Assembly (NCBI RefSeq): GCF_021134715.1
Contig: NC_060024.1
Span: 10,540,001-10,604,000 of the forward strand
From: Daphnia pulex
Lineage: Eukaryota; Arthropoda; Branchiopoda; Diplostraca; Daphniidae
Direction of reading: 5' to 3'
DNA: 64,000 bases
Numbering within the stretch: the stretch's first letter is position 1; every line of letters starts with the position of its first letter. Below the pieces are notes generated by a model. The model worked only from the letters and a program-made list of their open reading frames with translations, searched no databases and was not told the DNA's origin. Below are positions 1 to 12,742 of the stretch, piece after piece. The translations under genes were made by a program, and so were the position numbers.

Positions 1-48
1 ATACCTCGTTGACCCGAACGGGACGTTGCATCTTCGGGCTGAACATGA
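1..48 (-). CDS. Possible first coding exon of a gene running off the left edge
   Basis: On the minus strand an ATG at 46-44 opens the peptide MFSPKMQRPVRVNE, followed by GAG|GTAT, which could be a splice donor at the window edge. Upstream on that strand the sequence is non-coding in character, as expected for a 5' leader. I do not recognise the protein and cannot extend it. The large repeat-rich region to the right would then be its upstream DNA. This could equally be chance. Confidence 0.22.
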
Positions 49-60
49 CGCTGGCGGCTG

Positions 61-3000
61 GCGACCACACCACAATCGCAGAGATTTTAATCCAAAAATC
101 AGAAAAAGATCAACCACTGTTTTTGTTTGGAACGAAAAAATAAAAATAAGGAGCAAAGAACAAGTGCGATAAAAACTAGGACACTGTTGTTCAGCTGGGC
201 AAGGAGGGAGATGGGCAGGAGCGGCGATGAGGAGCGGCACTGGCGGGTGCGCTACAAGTGCCCGCGTTCGTGCCACCTGTGGCTGTATTTGATACACCTC
301 CTGCCAGGAGCCACTGCAGTGCCAACCCCTACTGGAGGGGAGGCGACTCGGCAAGGAGCTAGGAGCTTTTCTTTCTTCCACTAGGAGCCGAAATCCTCAC
401 CAAAACCAGCCAGGGGTATAAGGCGGCAAGCAGCTAACTGGCAACAAGTATTCTTTTTTCTTTCTTTCTTTCTTTCCTTTTCCTGCTTGTGTCCCCGCAA
501 CGGTTAGGAGCTAGGAGCACAGCTGAACTCGGGAGAGCAGCTAGCTATAGCTACCGCTAGCTAGCTACTCGCCTTTCTCTCTCTCTCTCACTCACGTTCT
601 CTCTCTCTCTCTGTGGCTCTCTCTCTCAGTCAGCTGTGCGTCGACTCCGAAAACCCAATACGCGGGACCAACTTTCAGGAGCACAGATCTTGTGAGCTCC
701 ACCTCTTTTTTCTCTCTCTCTCTCTCTCTCTCTGTGTCCATGTTAGCTACAAGGTTCCTCCACCATTTCTGCGATGCTCTTGTTATTGTTATTGTTGTAT
801 GTCTCCTGATGTCGATAATAGTCTCTGCCCGCTCCATTTTGGACCAAAAGATGGAGGACCTAGAAAGAGAGAGAAGGAGGAGGGAGGGACGAAGAGGGGA
901 GGGGATATTTTTCATCATTTATTGTTACCTAATACTCGGGAGGAGCGGTGATGCATGAGAGAGGGAATACCTTTGATCATTTGGATGCGCACCGCCTATA
1001 GCGGCTAAATAGACTTTCCTGGGCTCATGTGACTCGCAAGAAAATTGGGAGAGAGAGAGGGGGGGGGGAAGACTCTCATCCCATTGATGATGATTTATTC
1101 ATTTCTCCGCAATTTCGGTGGGGCCGGACGATTGGACACAATCGATGACGGAATACTTTTGACAGCCGTACTACCCCGCTCTTTCTTCCTATTCATCTGT
1201 GTCCAGGGAAGAGAAAAAATAAAATAAAAAGGGAGATATTTCTAAATATATACCTGTGTGTGTGTGTGTACCAGACCTTGTCTCCCTACAGCCGTGCCAA
1301 GTACAGAGAGGTCTGTCATCTCAGACGCAGACGCAACGGGAGATCGATGATGACCTCCCGGAGACTTTTGCGTTGCTCCTTGCTACCTTACATTTCTTCC
1401 CTTCTCCCCCACCCCCCCCCCCCCCCCACCCTTCTCCTTCTCCCTTCGCTCCTTTTAACAAATATACCTGCGCGGAGCGGTTGCTGCGGTTACATACCGA
1501 CTGCTGCAGAGCCGGGCCAAAGCGCTGGCTATCCATAATACACCACCCATAGAATAAAACAAAAGACCACTGGTACTACTAAGATGGACCGACCAGCATT
1601 TTGTTTTACGGCGCTATGGGGGGAAACGGATGCAGTCAAATTAGATTCCACGTACAGTTTGGACTCTGAAGGAAAAAAAAAATCCTTTAAAGGATCGACG
1701 GAATTGAATCGGCGAACGGGAGGGAGGATCGAGTGAATCGACGTGACATTTGAATGTCTTGTGTCCACCACAGATTGGAAATCGATCGATGACAGGATTT
1801 TCTGGGTTTGAAATTAAAATCCCTCTTTTTTTAGGGGGGATGCAATTTACCGGGAGCAGTCAATACGATTCATAGGGATCGACTGCAGATGGACGTCAGT
1901 GTGTCTGGTCGTCGTTTGGCGCGACTGATTTGATATCGATACACAGATGATGATGCACCCACGACGCTATTTTCCGTGAGCCCGCCACTCCATGTCACGG
2001 GGAACAAGTTGACGTGTGTGTCGGTGGGGGGGGGGGGTCAAGTATACTACACACACTCTCGTACCGATCCTGGTCCATGTCCACCTTGTCAGAATCATCG
2101 ACCGCTCTAGCAGCTCGATCGTCGTCTGGGCTCAGAGAATAAAAATAAAAATAAAAACTTGATTTCCCCCTTTTTTTTTTATTCTTTTCGTACCTTGTCA
2201 GAGATTGGGGGCTGTAGAGACTACGGCAGGATCGATTGGTGATGGCGCCCCGACGTCGGCAGTTAGTTATCCGAACGGGCGGCGGCCCCCCCCAGCTTTT
2301 CTCTCCTTCTTCTTTTTTCGCTCCCTTCAGACTCTAGGCTCCTTCTGCACGTTACATACAGTTTGTTATATATATACCGACGACAAATAGGAAAAACTGG
2401 ATGGCACACACACACAGGGGGGGCTTTGTGTAGCGACGATGTATAAAAGAACAAGATAAAGAAAGAAAGAGAAAAAAATGTTTAGCTCCTCCTCCTCCTA
2501 CCTTCTTCTTCCCTTTTAAAATAGAATTGGGAGAGCTAAAGGAGAAGAAGAAGAAAAAAAGTTGCGCGCGAGACATCATTACCGTGTTTGATCAACAGGA
2601 ATTGGTGCGGTGCGCGCGGGACTATATAGCCGACGTCGAGCGCTCCTGTTTTTTTCTCTCTCCCGGTATTATGTACAAGCCAGAGCTCCTATAGCTCCTA
2701 GTCCTCAATTTTCTCCGGCGTAACGATTTCAGGAACCGCACAAAGTCGTCGTCGTCGCCTTCTAACACTAGACTGGGTTGTTTCAAATTCAAATTAATTC
2801 TGATCAACAGTTAGTAGCTATCAACTGGCTAGAGAGTCCTTACCCCGTGCTCAATCATTTGTCTCGTGTCGCCTTTGGGTCGCAGACAGCGGCGTTGGGC
2901 CCTAGACATCCGCCGAGAGAGAGTTAGAGAGATAATATTAACGAACACAAGACTTTAGGTAGTACCTACAGCCGGGCTAAAGCACAAGACACAATTTTTA

Positions 3001-6000
3001 AGAAAGAGATAGAAATAGAGAAGCAATGAGTCCAACGGGGTTCATCGTCAAGGGCTGCACAAAGCCCACTCTCATCATCTGAAATAGATCTTTATTAGAT
3101 AGATTAGATGATAAGATCTTTATTTATTAAGAAAAAAGAAAAAGTCACTAAGAAAGAAAGAAGGAAAAAAAGGAAAAGAGAGAGTGCACTCTGAGCTGAT
3201 GAAACTGCTACTCTTCTTCTTCTTCTTTCTTTTTTCTTTCCTTTTTATGTTTTCAATTTTCCCTATACGAGACGGGGGTACGACGATCCTCCTTTTTTCT
3301 TCCGCCGCCCGGTACACCCACCACCGTGCTGAGCCGAGGCCTCGCGATCCATTCAGATATGTCACGAATCCATCTCCGACAGGATATATGCAGTATATAT
3401 GCGTATACACAGCCTGTACTCGGTGATGTCAGGAGCGGAGAAAAGCGCAAGATGGAGGCGTTCCTCCAGTTTGTAATATACACGAGGCCCGCCGTAAATG
3501 ATTGAGTCAAAAGTTTTTTTCTTCCGCCAAATATAAATATACGGCTGGTATGGACGGATATTTACCTAGAACCCTATGCACTTGCCTGTCTCAGGTGTAA
3601 AGGGTGAATTGAAATTGATGTAACGAAATTGATCAAATCACGCCAATTCCTGAATAATTCGCTAGCGTACTCTGCTCTGAAATGAAATTCAATTCCACAG
3701 TTGATCCACTCTTTTCATCGTGACTCTCGAGAGTGCAAGGCCCGTCTCGTGCCAAATCACATCTATCATTGTAGTACCCAGAAAAATCCTGACTCAAAAG
3801 GGGGTGCAAAAGAAAAGTTTTTCAACAAAACAAAACCCAATAGCTAAGGAGCTACAAAAGAAGTTTCATTCTTTTTTCTGGGGGGGATATGATTCGGTCA
3901 TCCGACAGATATTTTCAATCAGTCGAATGCCCATTCTGCATTAGTTAATGGAGCAGCCCATACAATCAAAACATTTCGACAAGAAAAAATCATCCCCCGC
4001 CCCATCTCGTTTGGACTCTGGCAACAATCGAAAACATTTTCTTACCTTGAATTTCTTATTTGACGAAAGCAACCGGCCAAGGCTATTTAGTTTAGTAGTT
4101 TCCACCGTCTTCATCCGAGACCTGCAGTGTGTGTCCGGCCGTGACCGTTGCACTGGTTTGCACCGTACAAACGACTCCCGAAAGATTTCGCCCATCAAAG
4201 TTGTTTTTTCTTTCCTTTCGTGCAACAGCTACAATGGGAGTAAGGGCATCTTTTAAAAGAACAAGGTGGGCCTATCTGCAACAACTGCGCCATCCTCCTC
4301 CATATGTAAGAAGAAGAAAAGAATAACCAACTAAAAAAAAAAGTAAAAGGTAAAAATATAATATCATATCCCCCTCCTTTTTTTCCCCTACCTTTTGAAC
4401 TGGCTGGTGCTGCCAGAACTAGTTGTCAAGGCAACTGGCTTTCTCTCTTCTTTTCCCTATTCTTCTTCTTACTTTTTTTTTCAGGTAAAATCGGATGCAG
4501 TAGCCATGACAACAGGTGGCACACACGCACGTATACTCAGCGCAACCCTCAGGAGTTGTTGGCGGGAAACAAAATGTTGGCAAGCTTTTTTCGTTGTCGA
4601 CTGTAGGCTACAAAAGGTCGGAGAAGTACGCAGAAATTTCTAGTAGAAAGAATTCAAATGAGAATCAAAATGATTTCAAAGAGTTAAGAGAAGGTCAACG
4701 GGAGCGTAGGAAAGATCCCTGCAAACCATCCATTTTCATTACATCATTACATTTTTTTGATTTCTAGAATAAACCCAAAAATGTAAGGTATACGTTTAGA
4801 TCGAAAAGATTTTTTCAAATGGGGATTTAAAAAAGAGACCCAACTTTTTCGTTCCCGGTCACCTGCAACGATAAATTTCACTTTTACGCGCCTCCGCTAT
4901 CCATTTTATTGGCATTACCTCTCGCGACAATTTTTCCTTTTTCTTTTGCATTTTTTTTCCTCACCTGGTTATTTCCGGATTGCTGCCGCAGCGGGAGTTG
5001 GCTTGACTCCCACCTGTTGACCCAGGAGCGTGGCGAGGAGAGCAGCGCGTATGCGCGTAACTTGTAGAACGATCGATCCGTGCCGAAACCAAGCTGGGTT
5101 TCTATCTGCGTGTTTTACTTGGTAACATGGAGACGAGGTGGAAAAGAGGAGGGAGGTCTCCTAGTCTTTTTACTCCTTTTTTTGTTTTGTTCTGGCTGAG
5201 GTTTTCTTTTTGTTTTACTTTTCACCTTATCCCTTCTCTCTCTCTCTCCCGTTCGTCTTTTCTTCTTTCCTTTCGTGTGCGACTCTGGGACCAATTGAAT
5301 TAACCACGCAGAGAGATGGAGAGAAAAAGAATAAGGATGCAATCAGACCTTGTCGTCGATGGGCTGGCAGCTGGCCTCACCTACACTGTGGGATGGATCC
5401 TACACCGACCATTTCTGAAGGGGCCAGACTAAGCCACACTGTGACATCTAGAAGCTAAAAGTCTAAAACCAAGTCAGCCAGTGGCTTTTACTAATGCTGG
5501 AAATCGGTGGCACAACATCAGCCAAGCAGAGTGTGCGGAAACCGATTCGCGGAAGTCAAACGACAGCCAAGTCGACAGGATCTCGTCTCAGATATGATAC
5601 TACCAAGTATCAACACCAACAAGAAGAGCTTCTGTGATCTAATCAAAGCGATCAGCAATTCTCCGAGGGACTCCTCCAACTGATGACTGAGTTCAACATT
5701 TCTATGAAAACATTATTTAGCAAGACTCCCCCAACGAATCGGAGATGCTGTTTAACCTTTGAATATCAAGCGGCCGGGCATCCCCCTTTCCTTCATGGTC
5801 TCCCGCGTGAAACGAAAAAAACCGTGCGACAGGAGCGTTTCGTGTTACTATTTCAACAGGTGCGTTTCCATAGGATTCAGGGCCCCTCCGAAATAGAACT
5901 TTTTTTCTCGTATTCTCCACGCCATAGACTCGGCAGTCGCCCAGTTCTCTTCGCCTTGACTACCACCAACGAGGAGACTAGGCAACCAGAGAGAAGGCAG

Positions 6001-6529
6001 TACACACACACACAAGAGTTGCTCATATTTCATGACGAACATCGTCCCTGGGAGGAGGTGAAACGGATGGCAGCCAAAATAAAAAGAGCAAAAAAAAATA
6101 TAAAGAAAAAGGGGACCTGTGACGTCAGTCGAAACGCCCAGGCTGCTGGATTGAAGAATCAGGCCCAGTTTCTCTCTTCAATCTTTCTTCTTTTCCTTTT
6201 TTTTCTTTTCTCAATTGACTCTGCGTGCGTGTGTGTATGTGCGTCTGTCTTGCTCAAAATTCAGTTGACTGGGCGCTGCCATGCACCAGTTGCATTCATC
6301 ACCAACGGAGTCGGCCCTGCTCCCTTCTCCAGTTCTCCTCTCCCTTGTGCGTCATCAGTCGGGAAATCCAGTTAACATAATTCCGTTACGGTAATACCTG
6401 TTTCTTGGTCGGACGTGGTGCCACTCTTGCGTGTATTTCTTTATTACGATATTTCATTGATGAAGTTTAAGGTGGTGGTGGTGGTGGTTGAAAGATAAGA
6501 GAGGGGGGCCATTTTTCTTCTTCTACTTG
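61..6529. other. Gene-poor, simple-repeat-rich region
   Basis: I find no protein-coding gene here. The stretch is dominated by polypyrimidine/polypurine and microsatellite tracts: (TTTC)n near 452-480, (CT)n near 573-622 and 709-735, (TG)n near 1256-1270, poly-C near 1408-1432, poly-G near 2027-2039 and (GGT)n near 6468-6488. Open frames of 60-230 codons exist, the longest at 5683-6375 (+). All are low-complexity, lack recognisable domains and have no convincing splice structure. A perfect CRE-type octamer TGACGTCA lies at 6120-6127. The region may be long upstream or intronic DNA of a gene beyond the left edge. Confidence 0.6.
573..735. repeat. (CT)n/(GA)n microsatellite tracts
   Basis: Two blocks of alternating CT, about 573-622 and 709-735, are separated by unique sequence. 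On the other strand they read (GA)n, the sequence bound by GAGA-factor-type proteins in insects. Whether that applies here is unknown. Confidence 0.7.
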
Positions 6530-7554
6530 TCAGTTGAGGGCATTCACGGCTGCGGCCAGGTCGTCTTGTTTTGTCTCTATTAGCCTTTCTCGGATGAGGA
6601 CGGCAATGGCCCTTTGGGTACGCTTCTCCAGTTTGGCCAGCTTTTTGGCTACGTCGCGCTTCAGGTCCCAGTCAGGCTTCCTTGGAGCCAGGTTAACCAG
6701 ATCCTATCCAATCAGTTAGAGGAGAAAGTAAAAAAAGGGCGGCTATAAGTAATACTGGGGCTCGATTCACTTGATTCCTCCCATTCGATTACGTACGATT
6801 TCTTCCAGGACAGGTGGATCTGCGGCTTTGCCCAACTCTTTGGTGATGATGTGGTCAACTTCTTCAGGTTCGGCCAGGGGAACGCTGGACTTTTTCAGCT
6901 CCTCGTCGAGTGGCCGGTAACTTCGGAACACGGGTCTGGTAGAAATTTAAAAAAAAAAAAGAAAAGAGAAAACAGACAACATGAAAACGAGGGGAAGGAA
7001 ACAAAAGAAAATTTGTTTCCGGCAGCAAGTAATGCATGATTCAGCAACAATACTAGACGGGTTGCTCTGATAGAACTTGCTTCTAGTGAATAATTGAGAA
7101 ATGATTCCTCTCCTATAACCTTTGCTTCAGTTTTGTGCGCGATGTGCGTAGTGCAGTTCTTGGTCTTTTGCATCGAAAGTTGCAGCCATCCAATTAAACA
7201 TAGTTAAACTTACAACACGTTTCGGATTGCCATCTGCAATAGCTCCTGCCAGCTAGACTCCTGAGCTTGAGCATTTCCGTATTGATCGCAAGCTTTACTC
7301 GTTTGAAAATCTCTTTACCAATTCAGTTTATTTCCATCCGCTGCCAAGCCAACTTTCCGGTTTGATAATATGTTATTTATGTAGTTGCTTATTGATGGAT
7401 ACCTGGGTAGCGACTGTTGCTGAGCCTCGGTGCTCGATTGCCTCGTCTGCTGCTCCTTGAGTTGCCTCAATGCTTCGATTCGTTTCTTGCGTTTCAAGGC
7501 CTCGTTCTCCAAATTCGCCGCCTCCTCTCCAGTCGCCAACTTTTCATCTTCCAT
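6530..7554 (-). CDS. CCDC12: CCDC12, spliceosome-associated coiled-coil protein
   Basis: Three coding exons on the minus strand, 7554-7403, 6935-6797 and 6703-6530, join in frame to 154 residues (human protein 166). The N-terminus is MEDEKLATGEEAANLENEAL followed by a basic coiled-coil segment (KRKKRIEALRQLKEQQ). Exon 2 carries FRSYRPLDEELKKSSVP. The last exon carries the diagnostic DLVNLAPRKPDWDLKRDVAK and then RTQRAIAVLIRERL. These blocks match the animal CCDC12 family, a component of activated spliceosomes (the B-act stage, related to yeast Cwf18). A TTTAG acceptor just upstream of the ATG implies a spliced 5' leader, with its non-coding exon probably near 7600-7660. Introns follow GT-AG. 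Identification is strong. Confidence 0.93.
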
Positions 7555-7654
7555 CGTCAACGTCCCTAAAGGCACAAGAAAAGGGAAAATAAACATCAGA
7601 CAAGTTGGTTTCAGACGACTCACGGCTTGCTCGGCGTTTCTCACAGACTAGCTT

Positions 7655-8937
7655 TACTCTGAGTGTATATATCGTTAGTTACTAAAATGCTGCCACTTTA
7701 GTTAGCTTACGCATGGCTTGCTCCGAATCTTCAATCTCAAAATAAACTTGCTAAGGTCGATTCCGAGAAATTTCAGTAGCTAGGAGACGATTCTCAAGCT
7801 TTAGCAGTGTCTTTCCTATTACACCAATTACAGTTCACGTGCCAAACGAGAACAAACGAGAGAAATAGAAACAAAGAGCTTCCAACTGCTATTAATTCAC
7901 TGGAAATTCACATATTCAACACAGCTATTTTACTTTATCGTTAAGATCTGAAAAAGACTGCTCTTTGTAAAAAGTTAGCTCAGTAATCAATTTGGTGATT
8001 TGCAATCAATAATCAATTAATGTAAACAATGCTTTAGGTATGGTGTAAGATATGGCATGCAAAAATTTCATGCAACGAGGAAACATACCAAAACGAATTA
8101 AGATAACAGTTATCTGGTATTTTGAATAATTCTTCATTGACTGGGAAAATAGATGGTACTTTATTTAAGTTACTGTAAAGAATTTGAGTAAGTGGTCAAC
8201 CAATTAATAATGATATTGAACTACTATACCAAAAGCGAACATTCTGTTGCACATTTGTTGCACACGACGAAAATAATGGACAACGAGCAAGACAAATTTA
8301 CCTGATAATTGTTGTTTTCTAAGACAGTATACACAAGATCTTATTGTGAAGTCTTGAAGTTCAAATAAGCTATAAAATTCATAAACCACACAAATAAAGA
8401 ATCCCACACGAGAAGTTTATAATTTCAACTTGCAAGCGCCGACTACGCCGAGTTTTCGGCTGTCAGACAGTAGGTTGCCAGACCACATGTCCCGCCAAAC
8501 GGATCGTATTTGATTCCTGTTTCCTGTTTCGCGATTAAATAAAACGCATTTTACTAGGCAAAAAGAAAAAATATCAGATTCATTGCTTTGAAGCTTATTT
8601 TTTATTATTAATCTCAATTATTATTTAAATTTTTTTGTTAAGGTTTATTCTTTTTTAAAATTATTCTTTTTCAGAGAGTGAAGCCATCTAAGGAGAATAA
8701 TTTGAATTAGGTTGCTTTTTGACGTCACAACAATATGCACGAGGGGAGAGGAGACAAATTTTGAAATTCACATCTTCTTCCCTCTCGTTTATAATTAATA
8801 ATAGTAAAAGAACCACGGTAAGTCGAAAAGTTAAACCTCTGTAATGATTTTTATTTGCTTACTAAATTTCTAATAAATGTATCCTTATAAACAGCACACA
8901 AGAAGATCTTTTAAATTTTGTGTCCCTTGGATTTACT
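7655..8937. other. Intergenic spacer between CCDC12 and EEF1AKMT2
   Basis: This AT-rich spacer separates two divergent genes. A perfect CRE-type TGACGTCA sits at 8720-8727, about 210 bp upstream of the EEF1AKMT2 start codon. No coding exon, RNA gene or repeat family is evident. Short open frames on the minus strand near 8204-8617 look accidental. Confidence 0.5.
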
Positions 8938-10007
8938 ATGGAATCAGACAAATCAGATGAAGAAAGTGATAATGATGTCCCATCATCAATACTTGGAACC
9001 AAGAATTTGTGGGTCTTCAAAGTGCTATTTAAACTCAGCCATTTCCCTTCACTAACAAGCTGTTATTGTAAAATATTTCAGTTGGGACCAGCAGTACATA
9101 ACAGAGCTTGAAAACTTCAAAGATCATGGGGATATCGGTGAATATTAAATAATGATTCTTCATCTATAAACTTACCATCAATAATGTTTTATTAGGAGAA
9201 ATATGGTTTGGAAAAAGAATCATGGATACAATTGTAAAATGGGTTGCAGACAAGTTCGAAAAAAATATGAGCATTCTAGATCTTGGCTGTGGTAATGGTG
9301 TACTTCTTATTCAATTGGTAACTACTTTACTTGTTGTCTTAGCCTAGCAATATTTTAAAAAAAAACTGCTTGTGGAAGTTGTCTCAGCAATAAAATGTAA
9401 CTATTGTGCAATGTGCAGGCTCAAAAAGGATTCCATAATCTCGTTGGGGTCGATTACTCGGAATCGGCTGTCGTCTTAGCCAGAGCCATTGCAGACAGTC
9501 GTCAAGCAAAAATTTATTATAAGGTTGTTAAATAGTTTTATGATTAATATACTTGATTTTTTTGAAGAATAATTTTAAAATCCCACATTCACGATTCAGA
9601 CCATGGATGTGCTTAGCGATGATTTGGCTGATCCTCAGGACCACATGAAATATGATTTACTGCTGGATAAAGGGACGTTTGATGCCATTTCACTGATGGA
9701 AGACTTCGGCTCAGCGATCCGTGAGCGCTACCTCAAAACTACATGCAGTCTGTTAAAGGAAAACGGACTCTTTCTCATAACTACTTGCAATTGGACGAGC
9801 GAGGAGATTGTGCATCACATGGCAACACGTACTGAATTGATTTTGAACTTTCGATTGTTTCCTTCGAATTTATGTTGATGCATTACTTATTGCTTCCTTA
9901 ATTTTTCAGACTATAGTCGCACGGAAGTTCTACCAACTCCTTCACTGCAGTTTGGAGGTACGCAAGGTAACAAGGTTAGCGTTGTCGTCTTCCGAAAGAA
10001 GGTTTAA
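8938..10007 (+). CDS. EEF1AKMT2: eEF1A lysine methyltransferase 2 (METTL10-like)
   Basis: Six exons (8938-9008, 9082-9137, 9196-9317, 9419-9523, 9600-9828, 9910-10007) join in frame to 226 residues. The fold is a seven-beta-strand SAM methyltransferase. SAM motif I is ILDLGCGNGVLLIQ, the next acidic strand is LVGVDYSESAVVLA, and the post-motif region holds DLLLDKGTFDAISL and LFLITTCNWTSEEI. The C-terminus LPTPSLQFGGTQGNKVSVVVF is typical of METTL10/See1. The family trimethylates a lysine of translation elongation factor eEF1A in the cytosol. The ATG at 8938 is preferred because the in-frame extension upstream begins with GTG and adds only six residues. Exon 1 is acidic and serine-rich. Confidence 0.93.
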
Positions 10008-10506
10008 TACAAAAGTCGAAAGCAATTAATTTGTTTTGAAACTTTTCTGCTTAAAGCGTAGAACTTGCGCCACTTAAAAGGCAATCAACAGAGAAAAGGT
10101 GAGATATACGTGATCAATTATGAAAACGATATTTCACTCGTGCTCACGGATCCTATACTAGTCGGTAGTCACGTAGCCCATAGTTGGCCTTCCCTAAAGT
10201 TATCTATATTGTGTTAGCTTCGTTAAGAATGCAGTTCTTTTGAGAGCAAGTCGTGAAATAGGTTAGAGGGGAATTCTAGCTAGCAATTATTCTTAACAGC
10301 TAAAGCAGAAACAGATAGACATTTCTGGAAGCCCTCAGAGAGATACGAATTGCTGCCAGAAGGGGATAAATCGACATAATAACGTCGGAAAACATTGGAC
10401 ATCTAGGACATCTATGTCCGTCTAGCAAGAAAAACGTTTACAATAACCTCTTGATTGAACGCTTCTAAATTTCTCTGTTTTATTTCTTTAGTTGTCTCAG
10501 GTGAAA
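10008..10506. other. Spacer and leader upstream of the first ZIP gene
   Basis: No gene is visible. A pyrimidine-rich stretch ending in TTTCTTTAG just before 10493 could be a splice acceptor, which would put the start of the ZIP gene in a spliced leader. Nothing else stands out. Confidence 0.4.
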
Positions 10507-11768
10507 ATGCTGCTGGTTAGTAAAATATGCTCAGCCGTCCTTCTGGCTGTATTCAGACTTTTTGCTGGACTGCTACCACTAAAAGTCCACCGAAAACTGG
10601 AGAAGTGGAGTCGCCGCGGTGAAGGGCAAAATGGAAGTCGACGAAGGGATCGCGTAGAAATGTTTCTGTCCATGTTCCTTTGCTTTGGTGCTGGACTGCT
10701 CTTATCCACCTGCTTCGTTCACATGGTCCCAGAGGTATTTTAGTTCTTCAATTTCAGCAAAAGCAGAAAACAAATGACACATTAATTCCTGATTTAGGTA
10801 AGGGTGTCGTTCGTTCAGGCATCAAAGGTTGGTAATTGGCCAATATTGGAACAATTTCCTTTTGCCGAAATTGTCATCTGCATAGGTTTCTTTGCGGTTT
10901 ATCTACTAGAAGAGCTAGGGGAAAAACTGATCAAACATGATCCACCTGAAGAAACGGGCCATGAAATGGTCCCAGCCAAATCTCAGTCGTTACTCGGCCT
11001 GGATGGCGGTAGAAGAAGTAGCATTCATCACAGTCACGGAGACCATGCTCATTCACATGGACCGGCATTATCCGCCGAAGAGCAGAAATCCGTCACTGCG
11101 GCGATCCGCGGATTCCTGCTAGTAGCCGCCCTGTCATTTCATTCGATTTTTGAAGGAATGGCCATCGGTTTACAACCAACCCAGAGCGACGTCTGGTTTC
11201 TTTTCACTGCCGTCATCGTTCACGAACTTGCCATCATGTTCTGCATCGGGATGGAGATGCTGGCGTCTAAACTCCGCGTTCTCCTCTACGTCATTTACAT
11301 GGTAGAGTTGGGATTAATCACTTCGGTGGGTGTTGGCGTCGGGATTCTCGTCACAGAGTACGTCCACGATCCTTCGGCTACCCATTTGCTAGTAATCGCC
11401 ATTCTGCAAGGTATTGCTACTGGAACTCTTCTCTACGTAACGTTCCTTGAAGTGCTGGAACGTGAACGCCATAAACCAGGAAACGGACTTGTTAAGTTAG
11501 CAGCCATCGCCATCGGATTTTTCCTACTTACTACCATGGAAACGTTTAGTAAGTTTTAATCATTACCTTAACAGCACAAACTTTCATCAACTTGAATTTT
11601 GTAAATGTAGCTGGACAACATGAGACTACTACGAGCACCACGCCATATCCTCCAGTTGATTACGTTGCAATGAATCAGTCGTCTGTCGAACCGTTTGAAG
11701 AAACAACGTTGGATCTACCAGATATTCTTAACGCCACTTTAGCTTTTCTTAATGTTACGCTAGCTTAG
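10507..11768 (+). CDS. ZIP-family zinc transporter, copy A
   Basis: Three exons (10507-10734, 10798-11548, 11611-11768) give 378 residues of the ZIP1/2/3-type SLC39 family, which carries Zn2+ into the cytosol. The first transmembrane segment is MLLVSKICSAVLLAVFRLFA, and a second follows with FLSMFLCFGAGLLLSTCFVHM. The loop between TM3 and TM4 is histidine-rich (HHSHGDHAHSHG). The TM4/TM5 metal site is visible in SFHSIFEGMAIGLQ and VHELAIMFCIGMEML. Exon 3 adds a 50-residue Thr/Ser-rich tail (start GQHETTTSTTPYPPVDY) with likely N-glycosylation sequons (NQS, NAT, NVT), which is unusual because ZIPs normally end soon after TM8. The middle of exon 2 is almost identical in DNA to copy B, which suggests gene conversion. 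Confidence 0.9.
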
Positions 11769-12297
11769 TCAACCTTCTTCCAAATGCACGGTAACCGTCG
11801 AGAACGGAAAATGGTTTGCTTATTATCAAACAATCCTTATTACTTTCAATTAGAAATGTTTAATCCTACATAATCAAAATTGTCCTTCGATGTGAATTCA
11901 ATCCGCAATTGCAAATTTTTCTGATCTCGTATAGAGCGAAATAAGATGCGCCGAAAGAATCGGACTTCCAATTCTGTGAAATACGTGATTGGTGACTTTC
12001 AGTTATCAATTTTCATCGAAGCGTAATGTCTGTAAAGTTTCAATTGAATTTTATTGGTGCCCAAATATAAACTTTGTGTTTAGCAGCATAATAATATAGA
12101 GTACAGTTCATTGTTTTCTGATAAAAAGAGAAGCGCCAAAGAGAATAATTGATAACACAACTTCAAAATATTTCTAATTCAAAATGGGATGTATTCAGAA
12201 AAAGGGTATACAATTATACGCACAAACAGTTACGCATTCAATATGATCTACACTCATTGTTGTCATTCAATTATTTGTATCAGTTGTGAACGGGTTT
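11769..12297. other. Spacer between ZIP copy A and cysteine-rich gene A
   Basis: These are the 3' flanks of two convergent genes. The sequence is AT-rich with no recognisable coding exon, RNA or repeat. Confidence 0.4.
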
Positions 12298-12654
12298 CTA
12301 TGGTGTTGCTGCTTTAGGAATAGGACAACACAAGGCTTTTACGCCGGTCACGCAACATTTTCCGTCTCCACAACCGTCTTTGCATACCAAATTAAATCCG
12401 GTTGGACATTCGTTGCTTGTCGAACAAATTGGCGATGTTCCTTTCCAGTAGCAATTCGATCTGTCCACGTCGTCTTTTATATGACAATGCAGTCCCTTAA
12501 ATTGTGCGTCAGATTTCGCTAGATCTGAATAAAATCGCGAATTCAATTTTTGAATTCCTTCAACTCAATGCAATAAATAATGTGCTAAAATACCTGCTTG
12601 AACCCATGATAGAACTAAGAGAACAGAGAAAACAAACAAAACAGATTTTTGCAT
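12298..12654 (-). CDS. Small secreted cysteine-rich protein A
   Basis: Two exons, 12654-12594 and 12524-12298, join in frame to 95 residues. Exon 1 encodes a clean signal peptide (MQKSVLFVFSVLLVLSWVQA), so the protein is probably exported. The mature part has ten cysteines in the pattern HCHI, SNCYWKGTSPIC, NECPTGFNLVCK, GCGDGKCCVTG and ALCCPIP, with two CC pairs. The WKGTxPxC, CGDGKCC and LCCP blocks recall a family of short extracellular cysteine-rich proteins in arthropods and other invertebrates whose function I cannot name. The paralogue 600 bp away has the same exon layout and intron phase. Its role (defence peptide, cuticle or venom-like) is open. Confidence 0.82.
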
Positions 12655-12692
12655 TTTCAACTCGATCGGAAAAGGCCAAACAAACACCTTCA

Positions 12693-12742
12693 GGGTATGA
12701 ATTTAGACTGAACGTTTCTTATTTGATCTCTAAGCGTATATA
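12693..12742 (-). promoter_or_regulatory. Core promoter of cysteine-rich gene A (TATA plus initiator)
   Basis: On the minus strand TATATA (12742-12737) is followed about 30 nt later by the arthropod initiator TCAGT (12711-12707), the canonical spacing. The initiator lies inside a block of about 21 bp (12713-12693) that is shared almost exactly with the region upstream of paralogue B (13632-13611). Confidence 0.55.

Noticed and set aside
592-951. Overlapping frames of about 110 codons on both strands
   Set aside because: They are translations of (CT)n/(GA)n microsatellites, giving Ser-Leu or Arg-Glu repeats.
5683-6375. 230-codon plus-strand open frame, the longest in the left region
   Set aside because: It is low-complexity with homopolymer-coded runs, shows no domain or conserved motif, and overlaps other equally random frames.
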